42,421 bases of DNA from CAYOEZ01 sp964402955. Its GTDB lineage: Bacteria > Chloroflexota > DTOL01 > DAOUCN01. Below, piece by piece: positions 40,933-42,421 of this stretch. The notes below the pieces were generated by a model, which ran no database searches, was not told the DNA's origin, and was given only the letters and a program-made list of their open reading frames with translations. Every line of letters begins with the position of its first letter. Position 1 is the first letter of the stretch. Position numbers and translations under genes: made by a program. Location of the stretch: NCBI GenBank assembly GCA_964402955.1, contig CAYOEZ010000011.1:1-42421 (forward strand), written 5' to 3'.

Positions 40933-42318
40933 ATGGAAAAAGAGGCATTCTTCGCTCTGCTGAAGGGCGGTGAGACCGGACGGGTCGCCTTCAAGGGCAA
41001 CGAGCTGCGCCCGGCCAAACTCGCCGAGACGCTGGCCGCGCTCGCCAACAGCGACGGCGGCACGCTCATCCTGGGCATCGCCCCGCGCCTGCGCTCATCG
41101 TCCGGGCTGGACGATCCGCAGGACGCCGCCCGCGCCCTGGCTGACGCAGCGCGTCTCTGCAATCCGCCGCTGGTCCTGCCCCTGCCCGAAGAAATAGCGC
41201 TGACCGACGGCCGCCGCGTTCTGGTTGCCACCGTCCCCGACGGGCTGCCCCATGTCTATGACCTGGATGGCCGCTATCTGGGCCGCAATGGTGTGCAGAA
41301 CCGCTCGCTGGCAGCCGATGGGCTCAAGCGTCTCCTCATAGAGCGCGGCCAGATCAGCTACGAGACGCTGCCCGTGCGCGGGGTCACGTTCGCCGATCTG
41401 GACCTGGAAAAGGTCGGCCGCTACCTGGCGCTGGTGCGCACCAGCCTGACCGGCTCGCCCGAAGATATATTGCGCGACCGCGGTTGCCTGGTGCAGCAAG
41501 ACGGGGCATGGGCGCCCACCCATGCCGGCGTCCTCATCTTCGGCAAGACGCCGCCGCGCCACGCCGAGATAACGCTTGTGCGCTATGCCGGGCACGGCCC
41601 CAGCGACCAGTTCCTGCGCAAAGACGTCAACCTGACGCTGCCCGAGGCGGTGCAGGATGCGCAGATGTGGCTGCTGGCCAACATGCGCAAAGGCAGCAAG
41701 CTGGAAGGCTCAGGACGCGAGGATTTTACCGAGTACCCCGAAGAGGCGGTGCGCGAGGCCATCGTTAACGCGGTCGCCCACCGTGACTATTCGATCCAAG
41801 GCGAAGGCATCCGCATCGCCATGTTTGCCGACCGCATCGAGTTCTACAGCCCCGGCCGCCTGCCCGGCCATGTCACTGTGCAAAACATCCTGGACGAGCG
41901 CTACTCACGCAACCCCGTCATCGTGCAGGTCCTTGCCGACCTGGGCATGATCGAGCGCCTGGGCTACGGCGTGAACCGTATGATGTACCTGATGGCTGAG
42001 CGGTCGCTGCCGGAGCCTGTCTTCAAGGAAACCTCCGCCGGATTTTTGGTGACGCTGTTCGGCCCCGGCGACAGCATGGTGATGCAGAAGCCCGCCCGCG
42101 GCGATGTAGAACTGTGGGCGCGCCAGGGACTGAACGAACGCCAGGTATCCGCCCTGCGCTACCTGACCGAGCACGACTCGATCACCAACCGCGAGTTCCG
42201 CGAGTTGTGCCCCGATGTCACCGACGAGACCGCCCGCCGCGATCTGGCCGACCTGGTCGACCGCAACCTGATCCTCAAAGTCGGCGACAAGCGCGCGACG
42301 TACTATATACTGAAGTGA
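40933..42318 (+). CDS. AlbA_2/Schlafen-like DNA-binding protein with HATPase-like and winged-helix domains
   Basis: 461 residues. The N-terminal AlbA_2 (Schlafen-type) domain covers ~1-135, with VAFKGNELRPAKLAETLAALANSDGGTLILGI; the usual E-x-K-E is altered to AFKGNE. GRYLGRNGVQNRSL follows in the same domain. The middle domain (~180-380) contains YPEEAVREAIVNAVAHRDYS, IRIAMFADRIEFYSPGRLP and RNPVIVQVLADLGMIERLGYG, the ATPase-like segment of this regulator family (HATPase_c_4). The C-terminus (~395-461) is a winged helix, ITNREFRELCPDVTDETARRDL, with the recognition helix in TARRDLADL. Such proteins are putative transcriptional regulators, often found near stress or defence genes; the target is unknown. 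Confidence 0.9.
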   Translation: MEKEAFFALLKGGETGRVAFKGNELRPAKLAETLAALANSDGGTLILGIAPRLRSSSGLDDPQDAARALADAARLCNPPLVLPLPEEIALTDGRRVLVATVPDGLPHVYDLDGRYLGRNGVQNRSLAADGLKRLLIERGQISYETLPVRGVTFADLDLEKVGRYLALVRTSLTGSPEDILRDRGCLVQQDGAWAPTHAGVLIFGKTPPRHAEITLVRYAGHGPSDQFLRKDVNLTLPEAVQDAQMWLLANMRKGSKLEGSGREDFTEYPEEAVREAIVNAVAHRDYSIQGEGIRIAMFADRIEFYSPGRLPGHVTVQNILDERYSRNPVIVQVLADLGMIERLGYGVNRMMYLMAERSLPEPVFKETSAGFLVTLFGPGDSMVMQKPARGDVELWARQGLNERQVSALRYLTEHDSITNREFRELCPDVTDETARRDLADLVDRNLILKVGDKRATYYILK

Positions 42319-42421
42319 CGGGGTGAGGGGAAGACGGGGAGACGCGGAGACGGGGAGACGGGGGGACGCTTGTAGATGTTCTAAGTCGTGTCAATAGTCA
42401 GAACCTTAAGATGTGTATACT
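42319..42421. repeat. G-rich tandem repeat and window end
   Basis: Four tandem 8-base units AGACGGGG, AGACGCGG, AGACGGGG, AGACGGGG at 42332-42363. No gene is seen. The last bases contain AGATGTGTATA (42409-42419), identical to the first 11 bases of the Tn5/Nextera mosaic end. Confidence 0.6.

Noticed and set aside
42332..42363. CRISPR-like short repeats
   Set aside because: Units are 8 bases and directly adjacent with no spacers; no array of repeat-spacer units exists in the window.

Overview
The window is about 42 kb of a high-GC bacterial chromosome, most likely a member of the Chloroflexota (Anaerolineae or a relative). This is an inference from gene content and style, not from a marker gene. 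Supporting points are MreB and Rex, a Firmicute-style T-box leader on an ilv/leu operon, a UroD-family protein beside a LarA-like protein, many small intergenic hairpin repeats, and mostly strong GGAGG ribosome binding sites. No rRNA, tRNA, CRISPR array or transposase was found.

Left part (1-7300): the 3' end of sdhA and a complete sdhB are split by two lower-GC genes, a protein with an RxxxxH (HEPN-like) motif and a gamma-glutamylcyclotransferase-like protein. Then come a CDF metal exporter with three C-terminal dimer-type domains, an old-yellow-enzyme reductase, a reverse-strand tandem duplication of the cyclic-di-AMP receptor fold (DarA/PstA), and a Nudix CoA pyrophosphatase that looks leaderless.

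Central catabolic region (7358-19737): two convergent sets of genes. On the plus strand are a UroD-superfamily protein, a LarA-like (DUF2088) protein, an Asp/Glu-racemase-family protein lacking the second cysteine, a DUF1537/OtnK-type four-carbon acid-sugar kinase and an 845-residue unknown protein. On the minus strand, from one good promoter, are a DegT-type PLP enzyme, an amidohydrolase, a xylose-isomerase-like TIM barrel, an alpha/beta hydrolase and a VOC protein. They meet at a strong terminator. The families suggest breakdown of a sugar acid or hydroxy acid that I cannot name.

Accessory patch (20001-22870): an NmrA-like dehydrogenase, an APH-type kinase, an integron attC-like palindrome, a GNAT acetyltransferase and a run of interspersed repeats.

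Branched-chain amino acid operon (22901-32926): a sigma-70-type promoter and a long T-box leader with a leucine (CUC) specifier precede ilvB-ilvN-ilvC-cimA-leuA-leuC-leuD-leuB. CimA plus LeuCDB would also supply 2-oxobutyrate for isoleucine from pyruvate. The leader has an unusual insert carrying its own terminator-like hairpin.

Right part (33030-42421): an M20 peptidase and RpiB; the redox repressor Rex; reverse-strand atpC-mreB without atpD; a membrane-anchored protein with six beta-sandwich repeats and a DUF4015-type glycosidase domain; a leaderless HAD hydrolase; an AlbA_2/Schlafen-like regulator. The last bases resemble the start of a Tn5/Nextera mosaic end, so the window may finish at a contig edge.
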